DNA of 12,184 bases from Gudongella sp964607545 (GTDB taxonomy: Bacteria > Bacillota > Clostridia > Tissierellales > Tissierellaceae). Every line of letters begins with the position of its first letter. Position 1 is the first letter of the stretch. Where the stretch lies: contig CAZSLV010000059.1 of NCBI GenBank assembly GCA_964607545.1, positions 1 to 12,184 of the forward strand, in the 5' to 3' direction. Under the pieces are notes generated by a model, which saw only the letters and a program-made list of their open reading frames with translations, was not told where the DNA came from and searched no databases. This document shows positions 1 through 7,995 of this stretch, one piece after another. Made by a program: the position numbers and the translations under genes.

Positions 1-51
1 AAAGTAGTAGTTTAAATATTTAGAAAATTTTTTTAAAAATGTGAAAAAAAA

Positions 52-78
52 GAAGGAATTGGGGTATTAATGTAGAAT
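52..78 (+). promoter_or_regulatory. Sigma-H type promoter of spoVG
   Basis: GAAGGAATT at 52-60 and GTAGAAT at 72-78 are separated by 11 nt. Both boxes match every specified position of the sigma-H consensus known from Bacillus subtilis (RnAGGAwWW, 11-12 nt, RnnGAAT). spoVG is a classic sigma-H target in that organism, so sequence and gene context agree. Transcription would start near position 85, leaving a leader of about 37 nt. No comparably good sigma-A promoter was found here. Assignment is by pattern only. Confidence 0.85.
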
Positions 79-121
79 AATAGTAATATAGAAGTAAATC
101 ATTAGAGAGGGTGGTGAGACT

Positions 122-385
122 ATGAATATCACAGATGTAAGGGTAAGGAAGGTAACAGAAGAGGGAAAGATGAAGGCAATAGTTTCAGTTACTTTTGATG
201 AAGAGTTTGTGGTTCACGACATCAAAGTAATAGAAGGGCTAAATGGGTTGTTTATTGCAATGCCAAGTAGAAAGATGGCAGATGGTGAATTTAGGGACAT
301 CGCTCACCCGATAAACGCCACCACTAGGCAAAAGATTCAAGAAGCTGTTTTTGAAGAGTATGAAAAAGCATTAAAAGTAGAGTAA
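122..385 (+). CDS. spoVG: Septation/regulatory protein SpoVG
   Basis: This 87-residue protein is a SpoVG family member, recognised across its whole length: the N-terminal MNITDVRVRKV, the central GLNGLFIAMPSRK (about residues 40-52) and DIAHPINATTR (about 60-70). It is slightly shorter than the 97-residue B. subtilis protein, lacking only the variable C-terminal tail. SpoVG homologues bind nucleic acid and influence septation, sporulation, capsule and virulence gene expression, depending on species. The ATG is preceded by GGGTGGTGA at 109-117, a near-consensus ribosome-binding site. The gene has a sigma-H promoter upstream and a terminator at its stop codon, so it is probably transcribed alone. 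It is retained in many non-sporulating Firmicutes, so its presence does not prove sporulation. Confidence 0.97.
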   Translation: MNITDVRVRKVTEEGKMKAIVSVTFDEEFVVHDIKVIEGLNGLFIAMPSRKMADGEFRDIAHPINATTRQKIQEAVFEEYEKALKVE

Positions 386-409
386 AAAAAGCCTCTTGGG
401 GCTTTTTTT
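384..409 (+). terminator. Intrinsic terminator of spoVG
   Basis: An A-tract plus GCC (385-393) pairs with GGC plus a T-tract (400-408) around the 6-nt loop 394-399, giving a nine-pair stem whose 3' arm runs into seven T residues (403-409). It overlaps the last base of the spoVG stop codon. The A-tract and T-tract could also terminate transcription from the opposite strand, although no minus-strand gene is seen. It separates spoVG from glmU. Confidence 0.88.
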
Positions 410-417
410 ACTTTGCC

Positions 418-446
418 TAGTCTTATAAAGAGTATTAATTTATAAT
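418..446 (+). promoter_or_regulatory. Possible sigma-A promoter upstream of glmU
   Basis: A perfect TATAAT at 441-446 lies 17 nt downstream of TAGTCT (418-423), which matches only three of six -35 positions. A promoter is expected here because the spoVG terminator lies just upstream and the glmU operon begins downstream. This AT-rich 149-nt gap holds other weak candidates (TAAAAT at 496-501; TTGTTA at 452-457), so the choice is tentative. Confidence 0.35.
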
Positions 447-534
447 TTATTTTGTTAATTTATGAATTTAGGGTGTACATATATCGTAAATGGGTTAAAA
501 TAATAGGGAAGGAATAAAAAAAGAGGTGTAATTA

Positions 535-1920
535 ATGAATATAGGAATTGTACTAGCGGCCGGTGAAGGTACTAGGATGAAATCTAAAAAGTCAAAGGTA
601 GTCCATAAGATTTGTGGGAAACCTTTAATTTTGCATGTCCTAGATGCAGCGGCAAATGCAGGAGTTGAAAAAAATGTAGTTATCGTAGGCCATGGCAAAG
701 AAGAAGTTATGGAATGTGCAAGGGGAGAGGGAGTATTCTTTAAAGAACAAGCAATAGGTCAAGGCCTCCCATATGGGACTGGTTATGCAGTTATGCAAGG
801 TTTAGATTATATTGAAAATGAAGATGATGTAGTTATCCTATGTGGAGATACCCCCCTTATAGAAGCAGATACCATTAAAGACCTACTTGACTTTCACAAA
901 AGAGAAAATAATCACGCAACCCTTCTTACTACAAGTTTAGAAAACCCTAGTGGATATGGAAGAATTGTAAAAGATTCTCAAGGTAGGGTTATAAAAATTG
1001 TAGAAGAAAAAGATGCAAGTGATGAAGATAAGGCTATACAGGAAATAAATTCAGGTTTTTATTGCTTTAAGGGGAGAGAGTTAAAACTTGCCCTAGATAA
1101 GATAACAAATGACAATATACAAAAGGAGTACTACTTAACTGATGCCATAGAGGTCCTAAGTAAGGATGGGTTTAAGGTAAAGGCCCTAAACTTAGAGGAT
1201 TCATCTGAACTATATGGAATTAATTCTAAGGTCCAACTAGCAGAGGCAGAGGAAATAATGAGATTAAGGATAAATAGGGGCCATATGGAAAATGGGGTTA
1301 CCCTAATTGATCCTAAGTCAACTTATATAGAAAGAAGTGTTGAGATAGGAAGGGACACCATAATCTATCCAAATGTATATATAGAAAAAAACACAAGGAT
1401 AGGGGAAGATTGTCTTATAAGGTCTAACACTAGAATAGTAGATAGCCAAATTGAAGATGGGGTAGAAATTGAAGCTTCCTTAATAGAAAGCTCATTTGTG
1501 GGTAAGGAGTGTCATATAGGACCCTTTGCTCATTTAAGGCCAGAGTCAAACTTAGGCTCTAGGGTTAAAATAGGTAACTTTGTTGAAGTTAAAAAGGCAA
1601 CCATTAAGGATGATTCAAAGGCCAGTCACCTAGCCTATATAGGGGATGCTGATATAGGAGAGTCTGTTAATATTGGGTGTGGGGTTATATTTGTAAATTA
1701 CAATGGCAAGATAAAGGCAAGGTCAAAGATTGGAGATCATGCTTTTATAGGGAGCAATTCTAATATAATAGCCCCCCTTGAAGTACATAAGTGGGGGTAT
1801 GTGGCAGCTGGTTCCACAATTACCAAGGATGTTCTAGAAGGTGACCTTTCAATAGCAAGGGCCAACCAGGTAAATATGCCTGGGTGGGTTGAGAGAAAAG
1901 GATTAAAAAAAGATAAATAA
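535..1920 (+). CDS. glmU: Bifunctional UDP-GlcNAc pyrophosphorylase / GlcN-1-P acetyltransferase GlmU
   Basis: GlmU acetylates glucosamine-1-phosphate and then uridylylates it to UDP-GlcNAc, the cytoplasmic precursor of peptidoglycan and other wall polymers. At 461 residues it is full length for the family. The N-terminal nucleotidyltransferase (about 1-225) shows LAAGEGTRM at residues 7-15 and the metal-binding aspartate in LCGDTPLI. A helical linker (about 226-262) leads to the left-handed beta-helix of hexapeptide repeats. Acetyltransferase active-site residues R335, K353, H365 and N388 match E. coli R333, K351, H363 and N386 by alignment. The usual NYDG reads NYNG here (388-391), a mild substitution. 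The ATG has GAGGTG upstream (523-528). It is the first gene of a packed run ending with mazG; prs follows after 17 nt. Confidence 0.97.
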   Translation: MNIGIVLAAGEGTRMKSKKSKVVHKICGKPLILHVLDAAANAGVEKNVVIVGHGKEEVMECARGEGVFFKEQAIGQGLPYGTGYAVMQGLDYIENEDDVVILCGDTPLIEADTIKDLLDFHKRENNHATLLTTSLENPSGYGRIVKDSQGRVIKIVEEKDASDEDKAIQEINSGFYCFKGRELKLALDKITNDNIQKEYYLTDAIEVLSKDGFKVKALNLEDSSELYGINSKVQLAEAEEIMRLRINRGHMENGVTLIDPKSTYIERSVEIGRDTIIYPNVYIEKNTRIGEDCLIRSNTRIVDSQIEDGVEIEASLIESSFVGKECHIGPFAHLRPESNLGSRVKIGNFVEVKKATIKDDSKASHLAYIGDADIGESVNIGCGVIFVNYNGKIKARSKIGDHAFIGSNSNIIAPLEVHKWGYVAAGSTITKDVLEGDLSIARANQVNMPGWVERKGLKKDK

Positions 1921-1937
1921 ACTAGGAGGATGTTGAT

Positions 1938-2885
1938 ATGAACCTGTGTTTGGGTAAAATTAAGGTTTTTACTGGTAATGCCAATAGAGACTTGGTAAGG
2001 AGTATTTGTCGGGAGTTAAATATTGAAATGGGCTTGTGCGAAGTTAACCATTTTAGTGATGGTGAGATTAGCGTAAATATAGGAGAAACTGTAAGGGGTT
2101 GTGATGTTTTTATAATTCAACCTACCAATACTCCAGTTAATGACAATATAATGGAACTCTTAATCCTTATAGATGCTGTTAAAAGAGCTTCCGCAGGGAG
2201 AATCAACGCTGTCATTCCCTACTATGGATATGCAAGACAAGATAGGAAGACCAAGGCCAGGGACCCAATTACTGCAAAACTAGTAGCCAATCTTTTAACA
2301 ACGGCTGGGGCTGATAGGGTTGTGGGCATGGACCTTCATGCAGGACAAATTCAAGGCTACTTTGACATACCAGTTGACCATCTTTCAGCAGTACCCATCC
2401 TAGCTGAACACTTTAAAAGCTTGGTTGATGAAAATACAGTTATTGTATCCCCAGACTTAGGCGGGGTAACTAGGGCTAGGACCTTTGCTAATATCCTAGA
2501 CCTACCCATAGCTATTATTGAAAAGAGAAGACCAAAGGCTAATGTTTCCGAAGTTATGAATGTTATTGGAGAGATTGAGGGCAGGGATGTTGTCTTAGTT
2601 GATGATATAATAGATACAGCTGGAACAATTGTCAAGGCAGCCAGTGTCTTAAAGACATTTGGAGCAAAAAAAGTTTATGGGTGTGCAACTCACGGGGTTC
2701 TTTCAGGACCTGCCTTAGAAAGAATTCACAATTCTGAGTTAGAAAAGTTTGTCATTACAGATACCATACCCCTTCCTGAAATGGCACGGATAGAAAAGAT
2801 AGAAGTAGTTAGCGTTGCCCCTATATTTGCAGAAGCAATTAAGAGGATTAACAACAACCAGTCTATAAGTATAATATTTGAATAA
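1938..2885 (+). CDS. prs: Ribose-phosphate pyrophosphokinase (PRPP synthetase)
   Basis: This enzyme transfers pyrophosphate from ATP to ribose-5-phosphate, making PRPP for purine, pyrimidine, NAD, histidine and tryptophan synthesis. The 315-residue length fits class I PRPP synthetases. Visible motifs are the ATP-contacting flexible loop YYGYARQDRK (95-104), the metal/ATP region MDLHAGQIQGY (131-141) and the PRPP-binding loop DDIIDTAGT (222-230). KRRP after IAIIE is also typical. Placement between glmU and pth matches the Bacillus and Clostridium order, although the Bacillus gene ctc (an L25-like protein) is absent between prs and pth. AGGAGG at 1924-1929 lies 8 nt before the ATG. Cytoplasmic; expected to act as a hexamer, from family knowledge. 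Confidence 0.97.
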   Translation: MNLCLGKIKVFTGNANRDLVRSICRELNIEMGLCEVNHFSDGEISVNIGETVRGCDVFIIQPTNTPVNDNIMELLILIDAVKRASAGRINAVIPYYGYARQDRKTKARDPITAKLVANLLTTAGADRVVGMDLHAGQIQGYFDIPVDHLSAVPILAEHFKSLVDENTVIVSPDLGGVTRARTFANILDLPIAIIEKRRPKANVSEVMNVIGEIEGRDVVLVDDIIDTAGTIVKAASVLKTFGAKKVYGCATHGVLSGPALERIHNSELEKFVITDTIPLPEMARIEKIEVVSVAPIFAEAIKRINNNQSISIIFE

Positions 2886-2906
2886 TCACATAAAGGAGTT
2901 GATAAT

Positions 2907-3485
2907 GTGATTGTTATAGTAGGACTTGGAAATCCAGGGGGGAAGTATTCTTTGACAAGACACAATGTAGGCTTTGATGTTATAGACCTTGTAGGTAAAA
3001 AACTTGACATTAAGGTTAATAAGGTTAAGTTTAAAGCTTTGATAGGAGAAGGTACATGGGGTGGTCAAAGAATTGTCTTAGTTAAGCCATCAACTTATAT
3101 GAACTTAAGTGGGGAATCAATTCGGCCCCTTATGGATTTTTATAAGTTAGACCCAAGGGACCTTATGATTGTCCTTGATGATATAGATATAGAATTTGGA
3201 ACCCTTAGGATTAAGAAAAAGGGTAGCGCAGGAACCCACAATGGATTAAAATCAATAATTTCACATATAGGAACAGATCAATTTCCAAGGCTTAAAATTG
3301 GAATAGGTCAAAAACCCCCCTCTTATGACCTGGCTGATTTTGTCTTAAGTAAGTTTTCAAAATCAGAAAGAATAATTATAGATGAGGCAATTGCAAATGC
3401 TGCAGATGCAATAGATGAATTTATAATAAGGGGCATTGACAGTGCAATGAATAAATATAATATCAAGACCCTAGCCCAGGACTAA
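2907..3485 (+). CDS. pth: Peptidyl-tRNA hydrolase
   Basis: Pth cleaves the ester bond of peptidyl-tRNAs that drop off the ribosome, recycling tRNA. The 192-residue protein has the whole active-site set of the bacterial Pth family: N9 in GLGNPGGKY, catalytic H19 in TRHNVGF, N66 in KPSTYMNLSG, D91/D92 in VLDDIDIEFG and N112 in GTHNGLKS. The start is GTG at 2907, supported by GGAG at 2895-2898 (8 nt spacing) and by homology beginning at once with MIVIVGLGNPG. An ATG at 2905 overlaps the start but is followed directly by TGA in its own frame. The stop codon lies in the loop of a perfect hairpin (3473-3493) ahead of mfd. The Bacillus gene fin/yabK, usual after pth, is absent. Confidence 0.96.
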   Translation: MIVIVGLGNPGGKYSLTRHNVGFDVIDLVGKKLDIKVNKVKFKALIGEGTWGGQRIVLVKPSTYMNLSGESIRPLMDFYKLDPRDLMIVLDDIDIEFGTLRIKKKGSAGTHNGLKSIISHIGTDQFPRLKIGIGQKPPSYDLADFVLSKFSKSERIIIDEAIANAADAIDEFIIRGIDSAMNKYNIKTLAQD

Positions 3486-3493
3486 CCTGGGCT
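3473..3493 (+). other. Perfect intercistronic hairpin over the pth stop codon
   Basis: AGCCCAGG (3473-3480) and CCTGGGCT (3486-3493) are perfect reverse complements around the 5-nt loop 3481-3485, which contains the pth TAA stop. The stem is GC-rich for this sequence. No T-tract follows, so it does not look like an intrinsic terminator. The mfd ribosome-binding site starts 10 nt downstream. Roles in mRNA 3'-end protection or tuning mfd translation are inference. Confidence 0.6.
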
Positions 3494-3502
3494 TAAAGTA
3501 TT

Positions 3503-3507
3503 GGAGG
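3503..3507 (+). promoter_or_regulatory. Ribosome-binding site that fixes the mfd start at 3513
   Basis: GGAGG at 3503-3507 stands 5 nt before the ATG at 3513. An in-frame TTG at 3501 would extend the protein by four residues, but it overlaps this Shine-Dalgarno sequence and has no site of its own. The ATG is therefore the better start. Confidence 0.85.
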
Positions 3508-3512
3508 AAATC

Positions 3513-6500
3513 ATGAAGGACTTTTTAATTGACCCCCTAGAAAACTTAAAAGCATTTAACAAACTCCTAGAGGATATAGAAAACAATATATCCCCTATTA
3601 GCATGCATGGAGTTTTAGAGGAAAACATGGGTCACCTAATAATGACTTTAAATAAAAAGACAAATAAGCAAATACTCTTAGTAACCTACAACGAAAAAAG
3701 GAGCAAGGACCTTTATGAAGATTTAAAAAACATCTATAGTGATACAGATGTGGCTCTTTTTCCTCAAAAGGAGTTAATCTTATACGATGTTGATGCCTTT
3801 AGTTCTGAAAGAACCCACCAAAGGCTAGGTGTTTTATCTAGTCTCCTTTTAAAAAGAAGTAAGATTGTTGTTACATCCCTTGGAGCCATCCTAGATAAGC
3901 TTATGCCTAGGGACTTATTCTTAGACCACACCCTAAGCTTAGGATTGGGTCAGGAGATTGACTTGGACCTGGTATTAAAGAATCTGGTCGATAGTGGGTA
4001 TGAAAGGGCAAGTTTAGTTGAACAAAGGGGACAGTTTTCTATAAGGGGTGGGATTGTAGATGTCTTCCCTCCCTTTTATGACTACCCTGTAAGGATAGAG
4101 TTTTTTGATACCCAAGTTGACTCTATAAGGTTTTTTGATTATAGGGACCAAAGGTCTCTTGATACCCTAGACTCTGTCTTAATCCACCCAACAGAAGACT
4201 TGATCATTCCTATAGAAAAAAGAAAGGACCTTGCCTTAAAGCTTGAGGAAGACTTTGCCAAGGCTTATGGTAAGAAGGCCTTTAATATAGACCAAAAGGA
4301 AAAACTTTTTAAGTTTCAAAAGTATATAGAACTTTTAAAAGAAAATGAAGTACCAGATAATTTAGATATACTAATTCCCTACTTAACTAATGATTTAAGT
4401 GGGACTATTTTAGATTATTATGATGAGGATGCCCTTATTGTTCTTGATGAGCCAAGACGCTTAAGGGAAAGTTATGAAGAAGCTAATTCCTTATTTGTAG
4501 AAAGAATGACTGACCTACTTGAAGTAGGAGAAGTTTTAAATTCTCATATTGATGTAAAGTATTCTTATGATTATATGGTTAAGGCCTTTAAGGAAAAGAT
4601 TCTTATAACTAAGGCAGCCTTTTTAAAGCAAGACAATGACTTTCCCCCTAAGTCCATAAATCAATTTAGAATAAGAACCATGCCAGTTTACCATGGCAAG
4701 TTAGACATGTTAAAAGACGACCTAGATAGGTACCTTTATAGGGGCTATAAGATTCTAATACTTGCATCTACTTCTGATAGGGGAAAGAGGATTAAGGACT
4801 TATTAAAAAACATTGGTATTGAAGCAGAATTTCATGAGGATAGGGATAAGAGTATAAAGACAGGCCAGGTATTTATCAGCCTTGCTAGTTTAAATGCTGG
4901 ATTTGAATACGAAGAGATAAAATTTGCCATCATTAGTGATAAGGATATATTTGGCACAACAAAGACAAAGTCTAAGAAGAAAAAGGATAGGGAAAAGAAA
5001 TCTAAGTCAAGTTTAACCTTTGGAGATTTAAACGAAGGTGACTATGTGGTCCATGAGGACCATGGAATTGGCCAGTACCTGGGAATTGAAAAATTAAAAA
5101 TCCAAGGGATTACAAAAGACTACCTCTTAATTCAATATAAGGCCAAGGATAGGCTCTATTTACCTATTGAACAAATGAGCATGATACAAAAATACATTGG
5201 ATCAGACTCTATCAAGCCCAAGGTCAATAGGTTAAATTCCAGTGAATGGGTAAGGACTAAGATAAAGACTAAAAAGGCTATTGAAGAAATGGCTGGAGAA
5301 CTCTTGGACTTATATGCAAAAAGAGAACAAGTTAAGGGTTATCAATTTTCAGAGGACTTTCCATGGCAACAAGAATTTGAAGAAATGTTCCCCTATGAAG
5401 AAACAAGGGGGCAAATACACTCCATAGAAGAGATTAAAAAAGATATGGAAAAGAATAAGCCTATGGATAGGCTCTTGTGTGGGGATGTGGGCTATGGGAA
5501 AACTGAAGTAGCCCTTAGGGCAGCTTTTAAAGCTGTAATGGATAGTAAGCAAGTAGCAATACTTGTTCCAACCACTATCCTTGCCCAGCAGCACTACAAC
5601 ACCCTGATGGAAAGATTTGAAAAGTACCCAATGAAGGTGGCCCTCTTAAGCAGGTTTAAATCTTCAAATGAAATAAAAAACAGTATAGACTTAATAAGAA
5701 AGGGCCTTGTTGATATTGTAGTTGGAACCCATAGGCTCCTCTCTAAGGATGTAGTTTTTAAAGATTTGGGACTCCTTATTATAGATGAGGAACAAAGATT
5801 TGGAGTAAAACACAAGGAAAAGCTAAAGCAATTAAAGGAAAATGTTGATGTCTTAACCCTAACTGCAACCCCAATTCCTAGGACCCTTCATATGTCCTTG
5901 GTTGGGATTAGGGATATGTCTGTGATTGAAGAACCCCCAGAGGAGAGATACCCTATCCAAACCTTTGTTACAGAATATAACAGGGCCTTGATAAGGGATG
6001 CCATCTTAAAGGAAATCTCCAGGGGGGGCCAAGTATACTATGTTTACAATAGGGTAGAAAGTATTGACAAGGTGGCAGCAGACCTTGCCCAACTAGTTCC
6101 AGAGGCTAGTTTTGGGGTTGGCCATGGGCAGATGACAGAAAGAACCCTTGAAAAGGTCATGGTTGATTTTATGGATAAAAAGACAGATGTCCTTGTTTGC
6201 ACAACTATTATAGAAACTGGTTTAGATATACAAAATGTTAATACAATCTTTGTCCACGATGCAGATAAGATGGGTCTTTCTCAACTTTACCAACTAAGGG
6301 GGAGGGTGGGGCGGTCAAACAGGATAGCCTTTGCCTACTTTATCTATCAAAAAGACAAGGTCCTATCAGAAATTGCTGAAAAAAGACTAAGGGCAATCAA
6401 AGAATTTACAGAATTTGGATCAGGCTTTAAGATTGCCATGAGGGACTTAGAAATTCGAGGTGCAGGAAACTTACTTGGTGTAGAACAACATGGTAACATT

Positions 6501-7070
6501 GAATCTATAGGCTATGACCTATATGTAAAGTACCTAGGCCAAGCTATACAAAAGCTAAAAGGACATGAGGTAGTAGAAAAGCTTGATACTTCAATAGATA
6601 TAAAGGTAGATGGTTACATTACAAATGATTATATTGAGGATGAAGAACAAAAGATAGAAATTTATAAGAGGATATCTACAATTGAATCCATTGATGACTA
6701 TAGGGAGCTAATAGATGAACTAATTGATAGGTATGGAGACCTTCCAAAGGCAGTTGAAAGTTTAATGAATATTTCCTATATAAGGTCTATAGCAAGTAGA
6801 AACCATATAAAAAATATAGTTCAAATTGATAAAAAGGTTAGGTTAGACTATGAAAGCATTGATTATATTGGCCTAGACCTAATACAAGCTCTATCAGAAA
6901 CCTATGGGAATATGATTCAATATGACTTAACCAACAATCCTAGCATTACTATTTCAATAAAAGGTGATATAATAAACTCCTTAAAGACTATGCTAGAAAA
7001 AATTGATGAATTTAATTCGATTGGTCTTAAAAGAAAAGAAGAAGTAGAAACTGAGGTGGATAAGAATTGA
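3513..7070 (+). CDS. mfd: Transcription-repair coupling factor Mfd
   Basis: Mfd is a DNA translocase that pushes stalled RNA polymerase off DNA lesions and recruits UvrA. The 1185-residue protein has the full domain order. The N-terminal UvrB-like module (about 1-350) has GYERASLVEQRGQFSIRGG and a degenerate nucleotide site (SMHGVLEE). A lysine-rich linker (about 484-502) precedes the CarD-like RNA-polymerase-interaction domain (about 505-570; GDYVVHEDHGIGQYLG). The superfamily 2 helicase core has Walker A GDVGYGKT (657-664), DEEQ (758-761), LTATPIPRTL and motif VI GRVGR (930-934), and a C-terminal TRCF domain follows. All motor motifs are intact. A run of seven G residues lies in the motor region at 6022-6028. 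The stop codon overlaps the start of the next gene by 4 nt, implying co-transcription and probably translational coupling. Confidence 0.97.
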   Translation: MKDFLIDPLENLKAFNKLLEDIENNISPISMHGVLEENMGHLIMTLNKKTNKQILLVTYNEKRSKDLYEDLKNIYSDTDVALFPQKELILYDVDAFSSERTHQRLGVLSSLLLKRSKIVVTSLGAILDKLMPRDLFLDHTLSLGLGQEIDLDLVLKNLVDSGYERASLVEQRGQFSIRGGIVDVFPPFYDYPVRIEFFDTQVDSIRFFDYRDQRSLDTLDSVLIHPTEDLIIPIEKRKDLALKLEEDFAKAYGKKAFNIDQKEKLFKFQKYIELLKENEVPDNLDILIPYLTNDLSGTILDYYDEDALIVLDEPRRLRESYEEANSLFVERMTDLLEVGEVLNSHIDVKYSYDYMVKAFKEKILITKAAFLKQDNDFPPKSINQFRIRTMPVYHGKLDMLKDDLDRYLYRGYKILILASTSDRGKRIKDLLKNIGIEAEFHEDRDKSIKTGQVFISLASLNAGFEYEEIKFAIISDKDIFGTTKTKSKKKKDREKKSKSSLTFGDLNEGDYVVHEDHGIGQYLGIEKLKIQGITKDYLLIQYKAKDRLYLPIEQMSMIQKYIGSDSIKPKVNRLNSSEWVRTKIKTKKAIEEMAGELLDLYAKREQVKGYQFSEDFPWQQEFEEMFPYEETRGQIHSIEEIKKDMEKNKPMDRLLCGDVGYGKTEVALRAAFKAVMDSKQVAILVPTTILAQQHYNTLMERFEKYPMKVALLSRFKSSNEIKNSIDLIRKGLVDIVVGTHRLLSKDVVFKDLGLLIIDEEQRFGVKHKEKLKQLKENVDVLTLTATPIPRTLHMSLVGIRDMSVIEEPPEERYPIQTFVTEYNRALIRDAILKEISRGGQVYYVYNRVESIDKVAADLAQLVPEASFGVGHGQMTERTLEKVMVDFMDKKTDVLVCTTIIETGLDIQNVNTIFVHDADKMGLSQLYQLRGRVGRSNRIAFAYFIYQKDKVLSEIAEKRLRAIKEFTEFGSGFKIAMRDLEIRGAGNLLGVEQHGNIESIGYDLYVKYLGQAIQKLKGHEVVEKLDTSIDIKVDGYITNDYIEDEEQKIEIYKRISTIESIDDYRELIDELIDRYGDLPKAVESLMNISYIRSIASRNHIKNIVQIDKKVRLDYESIDYIGLDLIQALSETYGNMIQYDLTNNPSITISIKGDIINSLKTMLEKIDEFNSIGLKRKEEVETEVDKN

Positions 7071-7981
7071 AAAAGAATAGGATACTACTAGGGTCCCTTT
7101 TAATATCGCTGCTTTTAATTAGTGGGTGTGTAAAGAATACTGATGGGGTAGCCATACAAGTAAACAAGGAAACAATTTCAACAGATACCTATGAGAGAGA
7201 ATACGAAGTTTATAAAAGCCTATATGAAAGGCAATATGGTGAAGATGCCTTGTCACAAGAGGGAATAAATGGTAAGACCATAGGAGAGGATTTAAGGGAT
7301 AACATAATAAATAAGCTAATTACTGAAAGTTTAATTGAAAAAGAAATGGAAGAGACAGGCCTTTTGATATCAGATGAAGAAATACAAGAGAATATAGACA
7401 AGTACAAAGACTCCCTAGGAGGAGAAGAAAACTACCAGGACTTTATTTCTAATAACAAGCTGACAGAAGATTACTTTAAAGAAAATATTAGAAAGACTCT
7501 ACTCTTAGAAAAGCATAAAGAATATGTTAAGGATAATTTTAATATAGATGATGGGGAAGCTTTAAAGTATTTTAATGAAAACAAGGAAGACCTTGTTGAA
7601 ATAAAAGCAAGTCACATCCTCTTTAGCAATGAAGATGATGCAAAAAGAGTAAAGGCTGACCTAGATAAGGGTGGAAATTTTGAAGAAATTGCAAAGAAAG
7701 AGTCCCTAGATTCCGTATCAGCAGTAAATGGGGGAGATTTAGGCTATTTTTCAAGAGGAAACATGATACCAGAATTTGAAGACAAGGCATTTTCCTTAAA
7801 TGTTGGTGAAATAAGTAATGTCTTAAAGACAGAGGTAGGTTATCATATTATCTTAGTTAAAGATAAAAAGCTGGACTTTAAGGATTTAAAAGATAAGACC
7901 ATAAAGATGCTAAAAGAACAAAAGTATCTAGAGTATTTGGAGGATTTAAGAGAAAATGCAAATATTACAATATATATATAG
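7067..7981 (+). CDS. PrsA-like foldase lipoprotein (parvulin peptidyl-prolyl isomerase)
   Basis: The protein is probably an extracytoplasmic, membrane-anchored chaperone/prolyl isomerase that helps exported proteins fold. Residues 1-21 form a lipoprotein signal: a KKNR start, a hydrophobic core and the lipobox LISGC with lipidated C21. A SurA/PrsA-like N-terminal helical region (about 30-170) follows, then a PPIC (parvulin) domain at about 179-267, with IKASHILF (179-186), GGDLGYFSRGNMIPEFE and VGYHIILV. Length (304) is usual for PrsA-type foldases. The TTG start overlaps the mfd stop as TTGA; GAGGTGG at 7053-7059 supports it with 7 nt spacing. A foldase directly after mfd is common in Clostridia, where spoVT usually comes next but is missing here. 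Family assignment is firm; specific clients are unknown. Confidence 0.93.
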   Translation: MKKNRILLGSLLISLLLISGCVKNTDGVAIQVNKETISTDTYEREYEVYKSLYERQYGEDALSQEGINGKTIGEDLRDNIINKLITESLIEKEMEETGLLISDEEIQENIDKYKDSLGGEENYQDFISNNKLTEDYFKENIRKTLLLEKHKEYVKDNFNIDDGEALKYFNENKEDLVEIKASHILFSNEDDAKRVKADLDKGGNFEEIAKKESLDSVSAVNGGDLGYFSRGNMIPEFEDKAFSLNVGEISNVLKTEVGYHIILVKDKKLDFKDLKDKTIKMLKEQKYLEYLEDLRENANITIYI

Positions 7982-7995
7982 CGGGAGGAAGTACC

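Noticed and set aside
508..534. A second sigma-H -35-like word (GAAGGAATA at 508-516) before glmU
   Set aside because: No GAAT-type -10 box occurs 11-12 nt downstream, and the expected position runs into the glmU start codon.
2357..3068. Several short minus-strand open frames opposite prs and pth
   Set aside because: They are shadows of strongly conserved plus-strand genes with low-complexity products and no family resemblance.
4965..5020. Lysine-rich stretch in Mfd before the CarD-like domain
   Set aside because: A basic linker at this place is, as I recall, also present in B. subtilis Mfd, so it is not special to this protein.
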